Shown in pieces: positions 61,452 through 64,000 of a stretch of 64,000 nt of DNA. A program made the translations under genes and the position numbers. Below the pieces are notes generated by a model. The model was not told the DNA's origin and searched no databases. It saw nothing but the letters and a program-made list of their open reading frames with translations. The stretch is from Paenibacillus algorifonticola. Its GTDB lineage: Bacteria; Bacillota; Bacilli; Paenibacillales; Paenibacillaceae. The first letter of the stretch is position 1; each line of letters starts with the position of its first letter. Location of the stretch: positions 1 to 64,000 of the forward strand of contig NZ_LAQO01000001.1 in assembly GCF_000971975.1 (NCBI RefSeq), given 5' to 3'.

Positions 61452-62936
61452 ATGTCATTAATTAAAGTGACGAACCTGACGTTTGCCTATGAAGGCAGCT
61501 ACGATAACATTTTCGATCATGTTAGCTTTCAAATCGATACCGACTGGAAATTGGGCTTTACGGGAAGGAATGGCCGGGGAAAAACGACGTTTCTTAACCT
61601 GCTGCTCGGCAACTATGAATACAATGGAACCATTTCTGCCGATGTCAGCTTTGAATATTTTCCATTCCATATTGAAAATAAGGAAAACAATACGCTGGAT
61701 ATCGTTGACAACATATGCCCGGACTATCAGCATTGGGAGCTCCTTCGCGAGCTTTCCCTGCTAAAGGTGTCGGAGGATGTTTTATACAGGCCCTTCGATA
61801 CTTTATCGAACGGGGAGCAAACGAAAGTGCAGCTAGCCGCCTTGTTTCTCAAAGAGAACAGTTTCCTGCTCATCGATGAGCCGACGAACCATCTGGATAT
61901 ACATGCCAGGAAGCTAGTCAGCGATTATCTGAAATCCAAGAGCAGCTTTATTCTGGTGTCTCATGATCGGGCTTTTCTTGACAACTGCGTGGACCATATC
62001 CTGTCGATCAACAAGTCCAGCATCGAAATTCAGAAAGGAAATTTTTCTGATTGGTGGGAAAATAAACAACGCCAGGACCACTTTGAGATGGCCGAGAACG
62101 AAAAGCTGCGTAAGGACGTCAAACGGCTGAACGAAGCGGCAAAACGAACGAGCAACTGGTCGCATGAAGTGGAGAAAACGAAAAACGGCACCCGTAATTC
62201 CGGCTCCAAGGTCGACAAAGGGTATATCGGTCATAAGGCTGCGAAAATGATGAAGCGGTCCAAGTCGCTTGAGCATAGGCAGCAATCGGCGATCGACGAA
62301 AGATCCCAGCTCCTGAAAAATGTCGAAAGCTCAGAAAGTCTCAAGATTTCGCAATTGGCTTATCACAAGTCCCAGCTAGTCGAGTTGGATCGCGTCTCGA
62401 TTCAGTACGGCGAAAAGACCGTTTGCCGCGACGTCAGCTTCACCATCGAGCAAGGGGATCGCATTGCGCTTGCCGGTCCGAACGGCTCCGGAAAATCAAG
62501 CCTCCTTAAGCTGATTTATGGCGAGGAAATCCCCTTCTCCGGGACGTACCGTAAAGGAAGCCAGCTGAAAATCTCCTACGTCTCGCAGGACACCGCACAT
62601 TTGCGAGGCCATTTGTCAGCTTACGCCGACAGCCAAGGGATCGACGAAAGCCTGTTTAAAGCGATTTTAAGGAAGCTTGATTTTTCTCGTGTGCAATTCG
62701 AAAAGGACATGGCCTCCTTCAGCGGCGGCCAAAAGAAGAAGGTGCTGATCGCGAAAAGCCTTTGCGAGCACGTTCATCTGCATATTTGGGATGAGCCGCT
62801 CAATTTTATCGATGTCATTTCCCGGATGCAAATCGAAGAGCTGCTGCTAGAACATGCGCCAACGATACTTTTTGTAGAGCATGACAGCGAGTTTTGCAAG
62901 CATGTCGCGACCAAGGTCGTGGAATTGAAAGGCTAG
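61452..62936 (+). CDS. ABC-F ribosomal protection protein, Lsa type
   Basis: The 494-residue protein has two ABC domains and no membrane segment: GRNGRGKT, LSNGEQTKV and LLIDEPTNHLD in the first, GPNGSGKS, FSGGQKKKV and HIWDEPLNFID in the second. The linker between them (about 190-295, rich in charged residues) is the antibiotic-resistance-domain region. Sequence from MSLIKVTNLTFAYEGSYDNI on resembles Lsa proteins, which protect ribosomes from lincosamides, streptogramin A and pleuromutilins. Ribosome binding site AAAGGGGGAATTTGTC precedes ATG. The attenuator leader supports drug-responsive expression. The resistance profile itself is unproven. Confidence 0.88.
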   Translation: MSLIKVTNLTFAYEGSYDNIFDHVSFQIDTDWKLGFTGRNGRGKTTFLNLLLGNYEYNGTISADVSFEYFPFHIENKENNTLDIVDNICPDYQHWELLRELSLLKVSEDVLYRPFDTLSNGEQTKVQLAALFLKENSFLLIDEPTNHLDIHARKLVSDYLKSKSSFILVSHDRAFLDNCVDHILSINKSSIEIQKGNFSDWWENKQRQDHFEMAENEKLRKDVKRLNEAAKRTSNWSHEVEKTKNGTRNSGSKVDKGYIGHKAAKMMKRSKSLEHRQQSAIDERSQLLKNVESSESLKISQLAYHKSQLVELDRVSIQYGEKTVCRDVSFTIEQGDRIALAGPNGSGKSSLLKLIYGEEIPFSGTYRKGSQLKISYVSQDTAHLRGHLSAYADSQGIDESLFKAILRKLDFSRVQFEKDMASFSGGQKKKVLIAKSLCEHVHLHIWDEPLNFIDVISRMQIEELLLEHAPTILFVEHDSEFCKHVATKVVELKG

Positions 62937-63012
62937 CCATTTTTTACCATGTACCCTTTCATGCTGATGACGCGCGCAAGCTTTTCAAATGACTCAGGAT
63001 CCATAAATATAA

Positions 63013-63063
63013 AAAAGGAATTTTCCTTCAAGCCATTTTACAGCCTGAGGGGAAATTCCTTTT
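63013..63063 (+). terminator. terminator after the ABC-F gene
   Basis: AAAAGGAATTTTCC and GGGGAAATTCCTTTT pair with one bulge around a 20-base loop; T residues follow. It is about 80 bases after the stop. Confidence 0.55.
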
Positions 63064-63106
63064 AAATATGGGATGAATAACTTAACTTTCACAGATAGTA
63101 GCGAAT

Positions 63107-63403
63107 TTACTGATCTACAGCATCAATTTTAATTAGCTTGCGCGGCTCTTGTTCTTTTTCACCTTTTTCACTCGCCCGATTCTCTATCACCCTAACAAAA
63201 CGATGGTCATGGTTGCCTTGCAATGCAATTGCCCCCTGCTCTTGGACTAAATGCATGACTAGGTCAACAACCTCTTTGCTTTCCGGCCCTCTACTTACAT
63301 AATCCCCCAGAAGAATCAATCTATCTTTTACTGAACGATAATCGACTTTTTCCAAGAGTTCTATAAACTCGCGGTAACAACCGTGGATATCGCTAATTAT
63401 CAT
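63107..63403 (-). pseudogene. truncated metallophosphoesterase
   Basis: The 98 residues hold the first half of a PrpE/ApaH-like metallophosphoesterase: MIISDIHGCY, LGDYVSRGP and QGNHDHRF, three of the metal-site motifs. The normal length is about 220-240 residues, so the remaining two His-containing motifs are missing. The C-terminal KGEKEQEPRKLIKIDAVDQ does not match the family. Likely a deletion remnant. The ribosome binding site is poor. Confidence 0.7.
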
Positions 63404-63687
63404 TTAATAAATTGAAAGGTTGCAACAGTAGATCCAAAAGGTCTAGCAAGCATGGTTCTTGAGGCTGTGACGAAAGAGAGGGCTTGGACTTTTTTTAGAT
63501 AATAGTACAAATAAAATGCGTTTTCCTCGAACAACAGGCACTGGTTGGCTCCCACAAGCTCGTCCATCCAACATGAGCTTACGGCGTGTATGTACCACAT
63601 ATATTGGGTCTCCTTCGTTGCCTACATACCTACAACGAAGGAGTTTTTAACCATATAAAAAAATGACTGAGCTAACTGGAAAAATAG
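63404..63687. other. intergenic region with terminator
   Basis: About 280 bases. A plus-strand fragment (DPKGLASMVLEAVTKERAW, stop near 63500) and a minus-strand frame with 66 codons lack recognised families or ribosome binding sites. The terminator at 63610-63648 is the only clear feature. Confidence 0.35.
63610..63648 (+). terminator. rho-independent terminator
   Basis: CTCCTTCGTTG and CAACGAAGGAG form a perfect 11-base-pair stem with a 12-base loop, followed by TTTTTAA. It ends no visible intact gene, so a lost plus-strand gene may have preceded it. Confidence 0.7.
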
Positions 63688-64000
63688 TTACTTAACCGTT
63701 GCTCTGCGAGCCGGAGTAATACTTTGGGGATTTCTAAACACATTTTTAGGATCATATTTAGCTTTTATTCTCCGCAATCTAGGATAGTTCGCTCCATAGT
63801 ATACCTTCCCGGAATTTTTTATTCCTTGGTCAGGAACGTTTATATAGGACCCTACGATAAAGGGCTGCAGCTTCCGGCGTGTCTTGCGAACGATGGCAAT
63901 ATTTTTAGCGGCCTCGGATTTCTTAATCCAGGAGCTGTTCCACTCGACATAAAATTTCGCTTTACGCCAGTAAAATGCCGTTGATCGAGGTGATTTACGG
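63688..64000 (-). CDS. BBE-type FAD-linked oxidoreductase, C-terminus (partial)
   Basis: The gene runs off the right edge, with 104 codons visible. It ends with the berberine-bridge-enzyme pattern: STAFYWRKAKFYVEW, GSYINVPDQG, YYGANYPRLRRIKAKYDP then KNVFRNPQSI. This is typical of FAD-linked oxidases such as Bacillus YgaK/YvdP (CotQ). The covalent FAD-binding half is outside the window. Stop TAA is at 63688. Confidence 0.85.
   Translation of the reverse strand, partial: RKSPRSTAFYWRKAKFYVEWNSSWIKKSEAAKNIAIVRKTRRKLQPFIVGSYINVPDQGIKNSGKVYYGANYPRLRRIKAKYDPKNVFRNPQSITPARRATVK

Noticed and set aside
63425..63501. Plus-strand fragment DPKGLASMVLEAVTKERAW
   Set aside because: Resembles the end of a protein, but only about 25 codons before an upstream stop and no identifiable family.
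1..64000. CRISPR array, prophage or conjugative module
   Set aside because: No regularly spaced direct repeats, phage structural genes, integrase or mobilisation genes were seen.

Overview
The window looks like chromosome from a spore-forming, plant-polysaccharide-degrading Firmicute of the Paenibacillus/Cohnella type. The grounds are YesM/YesN-type and cache-AraC regulators, Lpl/Ytc-type lipoprotein sugar importers, CgeB- and PdaB-like sporulation-type proteins, strong AGGAGG ribosome binding sites, frequent TTG/GTG starts and a copper-amine-oxidase 'stalk' domain protein. The assignment is inferred from protein families only; no database search was run.

Layout. 1-67: right end of an IS3-family element running off the left edge. 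96-5071: sensor kinase/AraC-type response regulator pair and an FAD-dependent oxidoreductase. 5588-12426: a compact set of three CgeB-family glycosyltransferases, two PdaB-like deacetylases, one canonical NodB deacetylase, a GT2 glycosyltransferase and a MurF-like ligase core, with 1-4 base gene overlaps. This is probably a spore-envelope glycan module and is the most interesting system here. 12647-27786: accessory genes (Old Yellow Enzyme, DinB-like protein, acyltransferase, a degenerate tRNA-Ala, lipoprotein, FMN reductase, quinone-reductase-like protein, two MFS pumps, three LysR regulators, TetR plus MMPL pump). 28222-31952: a decay zone with a broken LuxR/ATPase regulator, a truncated Xre regulator and a dead secreted levanase. 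32066-39599: a fructan/sucrose operon (permeases, binding lipoprotein, GH32, fructokinase) with a divergent LacI regulator. 40101-59915: a co-directional pectin/rhamnogalacturonan locus (pectate lyase, importer, Gfo/Idh protein, two GH105-type hydrolases, oligogalacturonate lyase, GH95-like and a six-hairpin-glycosidase-like protein, cache-AraC regulator). 60261-64000: stalk-domain secreted protein, an Lsa-type ABC-F protein behind a clear transcription attenuator, a truncated phosphoesterase and the 3' end of a BBE-type FAD oxidoreductase.

How it works together. In the pectin locus the secreted pectate lyase should release oligogalacturonides that the Lpl-type importer takes up. Intracellular GH105 and PL22 enzymes then finish them, under the AraC regulator and, through a perfect cre at 59940, CcpA. 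The fructan operon would import short fructans for cytoplasmic GH32 and fructokinase. Its secreted partner is now a pseudogene, so the strain may only scavenge.

Several features are too short for ordinary gene calling: a 43-residue ORF (15654-15785), tRNA-Ala remnants at 15431 and 39839, a GH127-like C-terminal remnant (22211-22338), and operators for LysR and LacI regulators.
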